Positions 31,282-44,887 of a stretch of 64,000 nucleotides of DNA are shown here, piece after piece. Every line of letters begins with the position of its first letter. The stretch's first letter is position 1. The notes under the pieces are model-generated. The model was not told where the DNA came from. It saw only the letters and a program-made list of their open reading frames with translations, and ran no database searches. The position numbers were made by a program, and so were the translations under genes. This DNA comes from Gracilaria vermiculophylla (taxonomy: Eukaryota > Rhodophyta > Florideophyceae > Gracilariales > Gracilariaceae), in contig JAHNZQ020000277.1 in assembly GCA_019155205.2 (NCBI GenBank), forward strand, positions 233,371 through 297,370, written 5' to 3'.

Positions 31282-31490
31282 TCACTCAAGCACCTTACAC
31301 TCTCTGTATTCCGCCACCACTCGTGCCCATACAGCAATGTGTGTCATAATTACCATGACGACGCACATTACACCAATCCATATCTGATGTAGATCAAGCA
31401 GCGTTTGAAATGTGTACACCTGGAAACCATATGGTAGTAAATAACCTGCCGAATAGCACAGCTGCAAACGTGTACCAACAAAATCCTTCT
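31282..31490 (-). pseudogene. C-terminal fragment of an unknown membrane protein
   Basis: A minus-strand frame without a start codon reads DFVGTRLQLCYSAGYLLPYG, FQVYTFQ, then a strong hydrophobic segment (IWIGVMCVVMVIMTHIAVW) and a short polar tail ending at a stop. The order YxAG, Q(V/I)(Y/W), membrane helix resembles residues about 370-425 of the 54783 gene product. It is probably a decayed family member. Around it, 30994-31660 shows nothing else certain. Confidence 0.3.
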
Positions 31491-31706
31491 TTTTCTAAAT
31501 GCATCTAGCAACAAAATACTTCATGTCTCAGAGAGAGCAACTTAGTTTCTCTGACACACAGAGTCAACATCCAACACGGCTCATGGTCCATGTACCATTT
31601 TGTTTTCCGTGACAGCACAGGCACGTCCTCCAACAATGCTCGCATTTTTTTGTGTTTATTTATTTCTTTATTTTGGCTATTTCGGCCTTTGAGCTACAGT
31701 ACTTAG

Positions 31707-31730
31707 CGCGACGGCATTCCGGCCGTCGCG
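31707..31730. repeat. Perfect 9-bp inverted repeat (hairpin)
   Basis: cgcgacggc and gccgtcgcg are separated by attccg. It lies at the edge of a GC-richer, gene-free segment (31690-32060) that may be a decayed LTR of unknown type. Confidence 0.5.
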
Positions 31731-32429
31731 CCCAGTAACCGCACCAAGCTGGATCTCCGGTCTGAACTTGATCCCAACGGGGGTAACTTTCTCCACCTTG
31801 GGGAAGTACGCCGTAGACAACGGACGTCATCCGCCCTTTACGCCGAGAACCATTTTCTAGACTATTTTTTCCTTCCTTCAAGTACGCCCTCGAACGAGGT
31901 TAGCCCCATCGGATCCGCGGTTTATCCCTTTTCGGACTACGTCCGCCACCTACTCAACGCGCCTTGCCCGATACCCGCGCGGCCCAACATATCACCCGGT
32001 TACGCCGAGATAGCCCGATATCTTACAGGGATATCCCACTGAACTAATGGAAACTTCCTGAATCACATTATTTACCGGACCCCTGGTTTCTCCATTTGTT
32101 TTTCCTCTTGCACCCGTTGCCATGACTTGGCCCCGGAATTACTGCCACCTCGTGTGCCTCGCCCGAGGAAAGCTATGCCTTTAAACCACCTCTCAAGAGG
32201 AAGGTTCCGAACATCCATCGAGGTACTTTCCCCTTTAGGGCATTGCAATACACTTTTCCGCTTTCTAAGTTGTGCACTAGATACACCACCCTCGGGAGCC
32301 GATCCCAATCTCTTATCACCACCGCTGCATGTTATTCCTGAATACATCTGGGAGCTTCGCCCCATTGTCACGAGAAAGAGAGGGCGTTGTTCTCCAGCTT
32401 ACCTCCTACGCGAAGAAGGCTTCAGACAC

Positions 32430-32691
32430 GTTGATTTGCATTTCCCGCTTTTTGCTCCACAGGTAGAGGTTTGGACGTTCTTTGCAGGCCTACACGATGA
32501 CGTCGACGTTTTTGGGGCACATATAGATCATGGGTTTCAAAAACTTTCATTTCACAAACGCGACACCAGATATCCGTCTTCTGATATGAGTGGCGGCACG
32601 CCACATGACGAATTTTGCGACTTCGGAAGTGATCCTCAAGCTGGCACTGGCTCTTGACGTGGATGTTACAGACGCGGCAGTTCTTTTGGAT
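32430..32691 (-). pseudogene. Relic with two U1/C2H2-type zinc-finger halves
   Basis: The minus strand reads CRVCNIHVKSQCQLEDH followed by RSRKIRH, then WCRVCEMKVFETH ending KRRRH. The first matches the C-x2-C-x12-H spacing of U1/matrin-type fingers, with the second His apparently replaced by Ile. The second unit is more degraded. No start codon or continuous gene surrounds it. A further minus-strand frame at 32072-32371 without motifs may be its downstream part. Confidence 0.3.
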
Positions 32692-32694
32692 CAC

Positions 32695-34019
32695 CCATGG
32701 AGGCCTCAGACGCTTACATTGCTTTCCGAGATGGTTCGCTACGCGAAAGATTTGGTGTTATCGTTGCTTGGTTCGCAGGTTGGCAATGGGGAGCGACTCT
32801 GGATATACTTCATCCTTTGGTGCAATCCGGTTGGGTGCTGCATGGGGATTCCTCACAATAGAGTACTCGTTCGATGAAATCGCGGACGGCAGCACTGTAT
32901 AAATATTGACCAGAAGTCATTACTTGCGCACAATACTGGCAGAGGTGGTGAAAGACTTCACTTACTCTTGAACAATCATCGAACGGCCGAACGTCGAAGA
33001 AAAACTCACGCTGTATCACGCAACACTGCTGGAAACCAAAAATGCAAAGCATCTCTGTCTGAGGATCAGAATCTTTGGCACACTTCGAGGACTAGTTGAC
33101 GAAGAACAACGACTTCATCTGTCAGACCGTTGTTTTGGAGTCGAAATCCCAAGACGTCAATTGAAAACACGGAAACGGCCCCAAAGTCGCTGCCCCGTCT
33201 TCAAACTGGTCGTCTATAATGTCTTTTACTTCTGGAAGAGGCACACTACTGCTCAAAATGAATGATTTTAGCCAGGCGATGTTCGCTATGCAATATTTGA
33301 AGCAATCTCCAGGAAATCCACAGGGGTCGTACCGATTGGCGATATAACAAACCATAGAAAAGTGGCAAGCCCACTGGAACAACCCTGTGTCATCAGACTT
33401 TAGGGATCCGTCGACGGTAAACTCCTGTGTTGGATCCGCCTGTAACCCCACATATCGGCAATCATTTGTCCCAGCGTGACTCCGCAACATCGCGAAACTC
33501 TTCTACAGGTTTTCCAACCAAACTATTGCGGATCGTTTTGGACGACGAAGGGACCCAGAGTGAAACCATCTGGAATAGAAGCCAACCATCGTCTATTACG
33601 CCGAAAATAACCACGGAATGTCTAACTAGTCACACCGCCTGATCTGGGGGTGCAGAACCACCAAACTAGCTCACTGGAGAGAAACCAGTAACGATAGGAC
33701 AATGGGCCATTCCCGACACAGCACCGTTCGGTGGCTACACAGACCCTTTGTAATCTAAGGCGCATAGACACCAATTGCTTATCAGTGAAGCATGGGAAAA
33801 TGACCGAATTGATCAGATAATTCTCATGCAACAGGACGACTAAAAAGTTTCTATACCTCCACGGATCATAGTGACCCAGTTTTCTTTTTGTGTAGTCGTC
33901 CTGGACGCTCACGATGGACCTAGTATGGTCCCAAGTAAGTTATCTCTTAAAGAGAATTTCGGAGCAGTTTTGTCCCATGCACCTGCCAACCTCTTTTTCA
34001 GATGCCATTTGACGCTGTC
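32695..34019. other. Unassigned repeat-island sequence
   Basis: This stretch is expected to hold the gag of the following gypsy element, but no gag motif is visible. Minus-strand frames at 33122-33490 and 33622-33912 (122 and 96 residues) have non-random-looking composition with Trp, Cys and hydrophobic runs. They could be remnants of an unknown gene; I cannot assign them. Confidence 0.3.
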
Positions 34020-37000
34020 TTTCCACCATGAACTCAATTTATCTTCAGTTTAACTTGAAAAACGTGACGGTTGGAACGCACGGTATTTTCGTCGACAAAC
34101 TGGCAACAGACTGTATCCTAGGTACATTGTTTATGGACCATTTCTCCACGAGGATTTACCGCCTACTGGTGTGATTGCTCTCCACCAGGGCTGCAGTACC
34201 GACATAATGGCCCAGTGGCTTCGAAACCGACCAGTACTTCGTACTGAGCAACCAAAACCGGCAGGTACAACGTCCATGAAAGTACGCCTTGTTAACAATG
34301 TGGTGCTTCAACCATCAAACCGAGCGGTGGTGAAAGTTACCTTGCACTGACCCCCATTCCTGTCACTCTTTTTAAAATCCGGCCTTTTGGATCGTTACAT
34401 CAATTTAATGACCAATGAGCTTGTGAACAGCACCTCAGAAAAATTGTTCAAGGGTTTTCCTAAGAACTTAAGAGACCACGTAGTAAAACTTCCAAAACGG
34501 ACCGTTATGAGGTAGACGTTTCCCGCCCTAGGAGCAGCTTTTTCCATCTTATCGCAATCGGTCAAAGAAGGCGACGTCTCCAAGAGAAGGGAGAGAAAGA
34601 TATTAATCCAGCTTTTCATAAGCACCTGACTCTCGACTGAAAGATCAATATCAACAATAGCGTCGAAGAAGTCATCTTCAGACGAAAACCTTTGGGCGTA
34701 CTGAAACCCTTTACTTCCATGTACTTGGGATTGCTGTGTTCAACCAAATCCATTAAACATCGGATCGATATCACACCGGAAGCTCAGCCAATCCATCCGA
34801 CTACGAACCGTAGGGGACCGAAATCCCGACTGGTATACCTCCATGAGGTTGATCGTATGCTTAAAGAGAAAGGCATAGTAGTCGACACTTCCAAGCAGGC
34901 CAACTCAGTGGTTTTGGTCGAAAAATAAGCAGACAACTGTATGAGGTTTTCAGTCGACTAAAAAGAGTTAAGCAAATTGACGGTGAAAAATTCATACCAA
35001 ATACATCGAATTGACCGAGGTATCAACGTTAAAAGAAAAAACCTGGTAAAGGTGTCTCTCTAGGCGCCCAAAATATCTCTCTTCTATCTCAAGAGATGAG
35101 CCTTTTGAGCACTCTTGAGACAGGTGTAACTCTGCGGCATGCCAGTTGGATGGATCTAGGGGGTTTCCGGAGCATTAAAGTAAGAAGGATGGATCCGAGT
35201 AGGGCATAACAAGAAAAAGGAGAAAAGAAAGAGAATCTTGAGCAAAATAAGAGATATAGCAACGCGATGAAAAATAGAAGAAGTGAAGCAACAGCGAACA
35301 AGAACCGAAGACGAAGAAGAGTACAGTGACAAAACCAAAACAGAATGCTGCACAACATAAGATCCATGACATGGGCTCCAAACCATTGAATCGATGTTTC
35401 CCCTCAGTGACGCAAAAAGGATTAGTATTTCGTGTTATGCTGTTCATCTCCGCAAGACAGATTACGCAGCGCGAGGCGGAGAAGCTTAAAGCTGAACTCT
35501 GTTGATTTAAATGAAGAAGGCGCATCGACTGCGGGATGGGACCGCAGTGCAACATTGCACTGCTCTGCAGAGAAAGTACTACAGTATATACTGTCCAAAG
35601 TTTAGAAACTGGCGGCCACGGGGGATCAAAAAGATGATAAGCATCCGGCGCACGTCTCAAGCTGGTGCGGCGCCAGATCCTTTCAGAAAATTACCCATAT
35701 CCTACCTCAAGAACCTCATCTTATTATTGATGGACAGCGCGCTCCTACGTTACGTTCTCTACGAGAATTTTCACTACAACTTCTACCTCTAGCAGTAGAG
35801 ACAACACGCCGTATTGGGATGTGCGAAGGTAGTAATCACTCTGAGTACCAAATTTGGATACTGGCATGCAGGTATCTTAGATTCAGAAAACAATAGTTAC
35901 TCACATGCCACGCGGGTCTCTCCCGTTTTAAACGGATGCCGTTTGTGTTTACGCCACTTACCCACTAATTTCCGAAAGTTATGGGAAATTATATTTCCGA
36001 TGGTTCGTCGACAAACCGCTTTGGTATACATTCATGACTTCTTGATCAATTCTCGCCCTGTCATGGACCCCAACAACCATTAATAGTGTGTAATCGGATA
36101 GCTTTAATGGGTGGAAGTGACTTTAAAGTTGAAGAAATGTATTTTCTTTTGACCAGGACGTAGACTACCTTAGAAACATCCCGAGCACCATCCAATTAGA
36201 ATTAGGTAAAAGAAAATTTTGGGTGGTCCAAATGGTACAGATTACTAGAAACCCAACGGGTATCCGTGTCTTTGTTGATTGTAATAACGTATATCACGGG
36301 CTTGTAAAGGGATTTTCCAAGATTGCCGCTGCCTTAAACTAAAGGTTACAGAACAGAGGACCGGATAGTTTTGATGACCTACAGGATGAGATACAGACTT
36401 TTTTGACTCTCAAGGCTGCGCTTCTCACCCCACCGGTGTTCGCTCTGTATATGTCGCGTTGTCTGTAAACGTTGGATAACGACGTCTCAGCCGCTCCAGT
36501 AGAATGCTTCCTGATGCAGAAGAAGGAGGACAGCAGCAAGCTACCAATGAGATATTGGAGCAGAGCTCTTACGGACGCTGAACAGCACTGTTTGCATGCC
36601 AAAGAAGAATGCTTTGCTTTGGTTTGGAGCTTTCTAATACTACAGCTCTACATGCACTGGGAAAAGATCAGCTTTCCAACACACTTTGATGTCTCGCAGT
36701 AGAGTATTTGTCTAACAGGTGCGTTGAAACAACTGACTAGACGGATACTACGCTTGGCGGATACAGAATATGAGGTTGTTTACTGGCCGGGAATCAATTA
36801 TAATGTGGCGGATGCGGTGTCGCGATTGGCAACCGATGACATGAAAGAGGAACCGATAGAGAACAAGAAAAACGTGCTTCACGAGACAGCCAGTTACAAA
36901 AGACGAAAATACCTCGCGTGAGGAGCTTACAGGAGCTTTACGAAATGGGAGCGATGAAAAAGACGGAACTATACCCGTATTGTACATTCCGAAGGATCAA

Positions 37001-39860
37001 CCGGACTCCATTATTAAATGAAAGTTTTTGACGAAGCACGGGATCCCCTGGTTCGGCAAGGAGTTGCTCTCTTCTATAGTTTAAAAAGAGTCCCATTTTT
37101 ACTACAACCACTGAAGGGACTTGTTTCGAAGATCAACCATAGATGGTAAGTTCCATTTGATGGTCTCTGAGTATTCGCGCCAAATGGTACTGCATCTGGC
37201 GCAAGTCCTCGTACTCTCGAGCTCTCCATATGTTTCATGTAAAGTCTGTTTCAAAAGTATAGGAAACCTGGCATTTTGACGTAAATCATCACTTTTAGTA
37301 CTGTAGGCCTATGCAAATCAGTTTTTGAAAAATGTTAAGTTAAAAAATCGTCTCAAACTGATAGGACACTTTACTTCAAACGGTCATCATCTCTTGTTCA
37401 ATGATTACTTTTTGCACCTTTTTGCTGGATTACACTAATGCAACGCTTTGGCATTGAATCAATGTAAGAATCTATACTTGAACTAGTGATAGTTTTCCAG
37501 CAATTTTCAATACAAGTTTTTAAATCAAAAACTGTATTAAACTGCCTGTCATGTCCATAAACCATCCTAGCTAATAAACCCGAGACGTTTTCAATAGGGT
37601 TTAAATCCGGCGATCACGCTGGCCACTGCATGACATTCATGCAAAGCTCAGAGAACCGATGTTTCATGTAGGTAGAAGTGTATACCACAGCGTCATTTTG
37701 CTGGAAAACAAAATCATTTCCATGCAAGCAATATGCAAATGGTAACAAATAGTTGTATAGAACACTTTGATAACTTTCCGAATTCTTATTACCCTCAAGA
37801 AAAGCAATATCAGTTGTACCTTTCTAAAATATTCCAGCCCGCACGATAACAAAAGCTCCACTTGATTGCCTGGATGTGAAAGTTTTCTTTTCTTTTCTCA
37901 GATCATGCAAATAGTATTTAAAGCAATCTGGTCCGTCTAAATTGAACTTCTTCTCATCTGAGAATATAACATCTTTCCATTCATTTTTCCAGCAGGCCAC
38001 CTAAGCACACCATGCAACGCGATCTACTTTATGGTTGTCCCGCAAAACGAATGCTTTCTTCATTTTGACGAATCGATATAAATTTGTTTGCTTGAATGCT
38101 CGCCACATCGTTGATTTTGAGACTTGTGTAGGCAATTTTTTTTGCAATTTTCGTGCACGACGCACTTCCTCGCGATAGTTCGCGCTCGATACGGCTCTCA
38201 TCAGCTGGGTTCAGAAGTTTGGGGCGTCCAGTGAAAAGTTTAAATACATATTTTGTCGGATTTGATAGAAAAGATGCTACAACATGACGCGAACGCCCGA
38301 GTTTTCTTGCAATATTGAACACCTTGTGTCCTTCTGCTATATATTTGAGGATTTAGTGCTGTTCTGAAAGCGAAAGAGGACTTCCTCTCGCCATAAATGC
38401 GGGATACTACGGAATGTCCTGTACTTTTGAAACGCGTTTTTGATGGTATTTACGAAAAGGGGTGGCTACAGTAGGCAAAAATCCATATTTTGGCGCGCTT
38501 TTGCAGTGTCCTATGCTTTTGAAACGCACTGTATGTACTCAACCATGCGGCGAGAGTTCTAATGAAACCTATTTTCGCACTATGTACACCCCTGCGGGGC
38601 TAAAAGCTAATCGTGCGTCAAGACCCGAGGTGTATTCCTGAAGTATATAAAGTGTCTACAGGTATTCCATGTGGCAATGCCATAGTATTTTATCGCTATT
38701 GAGTTACTGGGCGAACTGCGAAAAACACTGAATATTTATACGCATTTTATAGTCTTCTCAAATAGGTTTTTGAAGCAGATTGGAGCTATCACCCTTGAGA
38801 TCATAGAATAGAATGACTAATTGGAGGCGTTTTTCACCACTTTAGTCTATCCATATGGTTCAACTCTATAAATTTTCACAGAGAACGGTTCTAATTTCAT
38901 TTTCAAGTGTTTCAAATCTTTCCGTCTATGATTTTGTATTTAGCACTACTTCACGACTGCGTATCATCTTCAAGCCAATGGCTAAATGGAACGAATCAAT
39001 AAGTTGTTGGTGGCGAGGACCCATAATTATATTGCGCAACATTAAACCTTCGGAGCTGACTTTCTACTGCCATTGAAGTACGCTCACAACCTACTGGTAC
39101 ATCGCTCGTTTGGAACAACACAGTTCGACTTTTTTCTTGCTCACAATTATACTGGCACGATCGTTAACAAAGACCCAGCGAATAAACACGCAGTTGTAAC
39201 AACGACATCTGCAAAGAAAAAGGAAGTCCATACTCCAACGTCTATCGGAAAGCCTCATAACTGCCGCTGGGAAACTTCAGTATTCCCAGCCACTGTATAC
39301 GGCCAATCATTCCCTACTGGTGCAGCGCGAGACCAAATTTAAATATAAAGATTACATCTTCGTTAACTTACTTTTCGGCAATACACGACCGGTCGCAACA
39401 GAATAGAGTGAAGAACAGTTGATGGGTATGCTTATACAGTCGACAACGGGACCTAGATCAACTGAACCTATGAGGTGATACAATATAAATGGGCGATGAT
39501 GGCCATCCGGTAGCGATGTCTTGATATTACCATCTCGGGTACCCGGGTCTCTAAAGCTCCTTGTTCGATATCGAAAACCGTTTTTACTTCACTGCGATAG
39601 GCAGCAGCAGTAGATGATGGCCGCAGGACGGACAATCACAATCAAAGACCTCAAACCTCAGAGATCGACTGGAACTTGAAACTGTCCTGCAATTTTAGAA
39701 ATCATCTTAGGATATGTTTACAATACCAACGGGACGCGTTCTTGCATTCTGCGATGTTAGTATAGTGCCTTAATAGATATATTGAAACCCTCGCGGCGTG
39801 TCCCACTGAACGATATCTTCAGATATTTTCGCCGTCGAGACCAACATCTACTAGTTGGAG
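34020..39860 (+). mobile_element. Decayed Ty3/gypsy retrotransposon, split by a Tc1 element
   Basis: Plus-strand blocks occur in gypsy order. Protease end: ATDCILGTLFMDHF near 34100-34145. Reverse transcriptase start: HRIDITPEAQPI ... GPKSRLVYLHEVDRML ... SVVLVEK, 34750-34928. RT core: CRLCLRHLPTNFRKLWEIIF, then LVYIHDFLI where YLDD is expected, 35930-36060. RNase H tail: EYEVVYWPGINYNVADAVSRL, 36765-36830. Integrase: VYPYG, TENGSNF, TTAYH(L)QANG, MERINK, then KYAHNLLVHRSFGTTQFD, 38840-39140. A C-terminal DYIFVN-type block near 39345 ends the series. Many stops and shifts are present, and about 0.85 kb of unrelated A-rich sequence separates two RT blocks. LTRs were not identified, so the ends are approximate. 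Confidence 0.75.
37242..38531 (-). mobile_element. Tc1/mariner element inserted in the gypsy integrase region
   Basis: A 1,290-bp element is flanked by TA (37240-37241, 38532-38533). Its terminal inverted repeats are aagtctgtttcaaaagtatagga and the complement of tcctatgcttttgaaacgcactg. The minus strand encodes helix-turn-helix and linker blocks (MFNIARKLGRSRHVVASFLSN, GRPKLLNP, RKLQKKLPTQVSKSTMWRAF) and C-terminal blocks (IAFLEG-like, FQQND-like, SPDLNPIENV). Several frameshifts and stops make it inactive. It interrupts the gypsy element between its zinc-binding and core integrase parts. Confidence 0.85.
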
Positions 39861-42800
39861 AATTTGGCGTCTCTGTGGAACAGGTGCGCTAGAGACCGGA
39901 GATGAAATATTTTTGAGGAGCGTATTCACAAAAACACCGCAAGGTAGAATAACTACGACCAACATAAAAGAAAATGGAGAAGAAGGACAGAATGCCACAA
40001 AAAAAGCAACAAAGACAGACAAGAAAAAAGAAGACGTTAAGAAGAAGAAAAGCCAGATGAAGAAAAGTTATTCAAAAGTCACAAGAGGAAAAAGAGTCAA
40101 ATACTACCAAGTATCTAAATCACAATACTTGATAAGGAGTACTACTACATGGCCATGGAGCGGCAGGCATTCTGATGCGAATTTCACTTACACCCTGAGG
40201 TTGAAAAGGCAATCCACTGCCCGTTCCAAGCGGAGATCTCGCGATCACTAGGCAGCTATGCAGAGCGTACATGCCGGCTTGCTTGTCAAAAGAACCAATC
40301 TTTATTATACTTTAGAAGGTCCGCTTGGAAGCAGCACCAGTTGGAGTTGCCATAAATCCAAAAGAAGAACCGGTAGGAGCAGAAAGGGCGACCAGAATAA
40401 CAAGATCCGGAAGGACCGTATTTCAAGCGGCACGCAAACCCATAGAGTGACTTTTCTCCGAAACTATTTTAAGAAATTGCAACTGTTCTGTAACTATGTG
40501 GTATTCCTGTCACCAAAGCTAGTCTTGGGCATCCCCGATTGCTACATTGATACCAGCCAGACAGTCTAAATGTGTGATACCTTCAGTTCTACTTTTGAGA
40601 TGATAGCGGAAAACGTCCGTGAGGAGTTTTGGTGACTCCAAATGCGCGAGTCCCTAAAGGTGATCTCCGGTAATCATGTTCACTAGCCGGGAGGATCCTG
40701 AAAGAGGGTCCGCAAACACTAAGCGTAGAAGTGGGTTCACTACGCGGACAATGCCCCTACAGGTGTTGCTATCAGACAACCTGAGGATCGGTGGCTTGGA
40801 AACCTAAAGGCACCCGACAAAAGTCTTCAACCAGAAAACGTAGAGGGAGACTACAGGGTGCTTTGTTATTTTACTCCAAGAGGTAGATCTCAACAGACAG
40901 ATTAGGTACCGTGCCAGGAGCCCGCCTCGACAGGTGTCACTACTGTAATAATTACCTGCTCCAATTAACGAAAATAAATCTAAATTATAAAATTCCTCAA
41001 TGATAATATCACCTTCGAATCCATTCTACTACAATACTGCTCGACTTGGAGATGGCGATCCGTGTAGACGTCCAAACCGGTGGGTTCAAAAACGAGTATC
41101 GAAAATGATGCGGAGACTGAAGCAAACTGATAATACAAGTCAGGAGTAAACTCAACTGCTTTCGGGAATGGAAATGGATTGCCAGCTGGCAACTTCTCCA
41201 GGAGTCCGTGATTTGTGCCACGAGGCGATTCTGCATGAAATCGAGCAACTGTTTGCATGTTCATCAGGACCACAGAGGCCGAATAAGTCCGCTCGATAGA
41301 AGGCACTTATCATGCAACCTTAATGGTAGAAATAAATCCTGAGCTGTTTCCACGAGGCGATAGTCATGACCAGTTGACGGCGAAGAGATACCGTCGTGCA
41401 CTTTCTTAAGGTCGCCTGCATTGTAACTAGGATGCAAAAATGATGGGTCTGGGGGTGTGGGATCGTTTTTAATGGTCGGAAAGTTGATACAGTTGGACGC
41501 AGAGCCAGATGAAAATGTGAAGAAAGTGGAGAACTCGTCCCAGGATTGCCAGCGTTCGAGACCGGCAAGGACGGCGCGCTGATGTCCGACTGGATAGTTG
41601 CGACAAGAGTGACGCGGGTACCCGATAGGCTTCTAAATACATACAGTGAGACCGGGAGATGCGAAACCAAAACCAGCTAACGAGGAGAAAAGCATGGAAA
41701 AAATATAGTTAGAGAGCAAGCGCGGAGAAGGGAAACCAGCGGGTGCGCCAAAAACAAAAGCCAACAAAAGTAGTTTGTGCGAGCCTAAACCACCAGTTCA
41801 GAAAGAGGTGATAGCGAACAAAACAGCTCTGGGAACCGCAAAACGGGACAAATTCGTTGCGCCGTACAGTAGTGCCGACAGTAAGTGATCATATCGCCTC
41901 AGGGCGAGCCATGCAGTCGTACAGAGCACTGCGCACTCACGACTCATATGCAGCTTCGCAGATGCAAGGATGGTTTAAGGAACGTAGACCATGCTCGAAC
42001 TAGAAGGAGAGACCAAATGGTGCTTAGAAGGATGACGGCTCCTTTGGAACGGATGTAGCCAAATGTAGACTGGTAGCTTCATGTCAATCAATTCTTTATA
42101 GCGCATGCAGCATATGCGTCTCAGGGAGACCTGTACGTATGTTTGGCAAACCTGCTGGTGAACTTTAAAAACCACTGGAGTCCCAACGTGTCCAGAGGTG
42201 CATAGAGTAAATAAGTTGGGAGGAAGGAGCCCACGCACCTCGCCGTAGTGTCGATACATGTGGCTACAGTGCCACTGTAAGGATACTCAGTACCTTTCAT
42301 ACTCTACTATAAAGGATTTACTAAACTTTACCCTTGCTACTAAGAGTACCGCTGCAAAATGGACTTGCAGTCACAATGGTCACCGCACGTGTCATACCAA
42401 TAGGTGTTTCTTTTACTGTGATACACTTCCTATAAGAGAAGTGTCTGAAGGACGGAGATTGAAGTACTTATTGGTCGGGGACGCAATGTGAGTTTTGTGA
42501 AGTTAGACAAGTAGGTAACGGTAGTCAATATAGCAAGGGTAGATTTTTACTGATTCCCGCACGCTATGGTAGGCAGCGTGCCAGGGAACTTCCATTGTTT
42601 CCACTGCAGGCACTTGTATGAATTGGTGTAGAATCAGAGCTTCGCACTAAAGTTATGGAGACAAAAGAGGTCTTCTCCAACTACTGCGTGTTAGCAGGTA
42701 TCTTTTGGCTAAAGTATGGAGCCTTATGGTCTTTACAGTTTACCGGCAGAGTAGCCAGATCTCCAATAGGTCTCACTTTCCTTCGGGTGTCGTAGCCGTA

Positions 42801-43829
42801 TTATCCATCCGATACAAATAGACCACTGGTCCCAGATACAAATAGACCACTGGTCCCAGATACAAATAGACCACTGGTCAACCTCTACCGACTGCTGTTC
42901 TGGTGCCGTCAGCAACATCTTTTATATCAATCCGTTTTCTATTTTTACGTCAAGCCGTTTTTGTGCTCCCTAGACCTGTTTGCCCCTTCAAATCTAGCAC
43001 TGAGGTGGGGGTGGGCCGTGCAATAGGAATAAAGTTTCTCAAGCATCTTCTATTCACAGTCGTGACGGTACTGCTCTGGTCATGCGCTGTACTAATCGCA
43101 CTCTTATTTCAGGTTGGGCCGCAACTGCTCTTCCCAGACAAGCTGTCCCACAGAGCCCTCCGTAAGATCTCGCGTGAGCCACTTGCGGTAACAAAAATGT
43201 AAAAAGGATTACAAAACAATCTGCAAACGTCACATTCAGTTTTTATCACGTAATACGGAAACAAAGCCGTACAACATTACTCAATTCATTAAAAAATACT
43301 TTTTAAAGAAACAGTTCTGAGTTAGTTTCTCGCCTCCGAAATTGTTCTTGTGGAGTAAAAATGAAAGCTTTTTTTGCAACAAAAGGGTTTCATCGATTTT
43401 TTTAACTTTTTATTTTGTGTTTATGATATCAACAGAATGTTTTGTTACTTTTTTAGACGTGTATGAGTCAAATTCAAATATAAAAACATTGTGTTATAGT
43501 TTTTGTTTCTTACTTCTCCAAGAGCCATAGCGCTTCTGGTGTTTTTCAGCAAGATTCAAATATCTGTTTCAGCCCGAAATAAAATGTGTGAAGAACTTTG
43601 GCTGATTAAAAATATTTTGAGTGACAATAGGGCAAAAGTCATTTAGAAAAATGAGAAAGTAAGAAGAAACCAGTGCGATGTACAAGAAAAAAGATGAAAA
43701 TAGAAATCGATGAAAACGATAGAAGAGTTCAGCGCGCCGATGGTTCTGAAATCTGTAACAAAAAAAGGTACTTCACCTTGGGCTTTACGCGTTTGGAGCA
43801 TCAGCGGGTTCTGACCATATTCTAAATTA
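39861..43829. other. Unassigned decayed repeat sequence
   Basis: Nearly 4 kb without a supportable gene. A Lys-rich frame at 39913-40251 (KKATKTDKKKEDVKKKKS) could be the tail of a retroelement protein. Other frames (41009-41670, 41975-42259) are short and without motifs. A triple 24-bp repeat lies at 42811-42878. Confidence 0.4.
42811..42878. repeat. 24-bp unit repeated three times
   Basis: gatacaaatagaccactggt-ccca occurs at 42811, 42835 and 42859 (the third is cut short after ...ctggt). The copies are identical, so the duplication is recent. Confidence 0.9.
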
Positions 43830-44887
43830 CAGTGCGTTTCAAAAACATATTATCCCTGAAACATGTTTAAAAACTATACTGTAGGCTAGATTTCGCACAT
43901 AGTATATGTAGAACTGGTTCAAAAAAATATGTACACCGTCTTCTTGATAGTAAAAATGGCTCAAGGTCCTCCACTTTCCACACCTCTCAACCACGAATAG
44001 CTTCAAATCATCATTTTAAACGCCGAGTAACACTCCAACAGTGCTATCGCTCGAAACTTAAAGCTTTCTAGGGTCACAATTGCTATCTTTCTCAACAATT
44101 CGACTCTTTATGGATTCAAAGATCTCCGGGACGCACGAAGAAGCTCAGTTCAACAGACAGAAGAGAAAGTAAAAGAGACTTTGGTAAAGGAGATGTATCA
44201 TGCCAAACATATTAGAAAAAATCTCAATCTCAACATTTCTAATTCAACTATATAGAGACAAATAAACAAAACGAGTTTGGTTAGGTATAAAAATGAAAAA
44301 GAAGTTTGTTACTGCAAGATCATAACAAGCAATAGAGAGTTGGAAAAGCTTACTAGAATAAAGAATGGGAAAATGTTATTTTTACTGATGAAAGAAGTTT
44401 ACTTCGGACGGCCCAGATTGCTACAAATATTATCGGCACGATTTTTGCAAGAAAGGTCATGCATTTTATACCAGGCATTTAAGTGCAGGCTCTGTAATGG
44501 TTTACGCTGGAATTTCTAAAAATATCTCACTGACATTGCATTTTTTGAGACAAATATGAATGCAGAAATATATTAGAAAATGTTTTACAACTATTTGCTA
44601 CCTTTTTATTTGTGTTTCCATGAAGAAATTTTCATTTTTCAACAGAATAATGTGCCAGTACACACTGCGTTTTTAGTCAAGAATTGGATACACAAATCAG
44701 AGGTATCTGTTTCAGAGTGGCCGGCCCGCTCACCAAATTTGAACCCAATCGAAAACGTTTGGGTACTGCTGAGGAGGATGGTTTATGCGCATGCAAGGCA
44801 ACTTCAGACAGCTTTTGAACTCAAAAACTGTATTAAAAATTGCTGGAAGTCTATAGCAGTTTCAAATATGAAATTACATATAAACTC

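Noticed and set aside
42811..42878. A CRISPR-like array
   Set aside because: The three 24-bp units abut without spacers; it is a simple tandem repeat in eukaryotic DNA.
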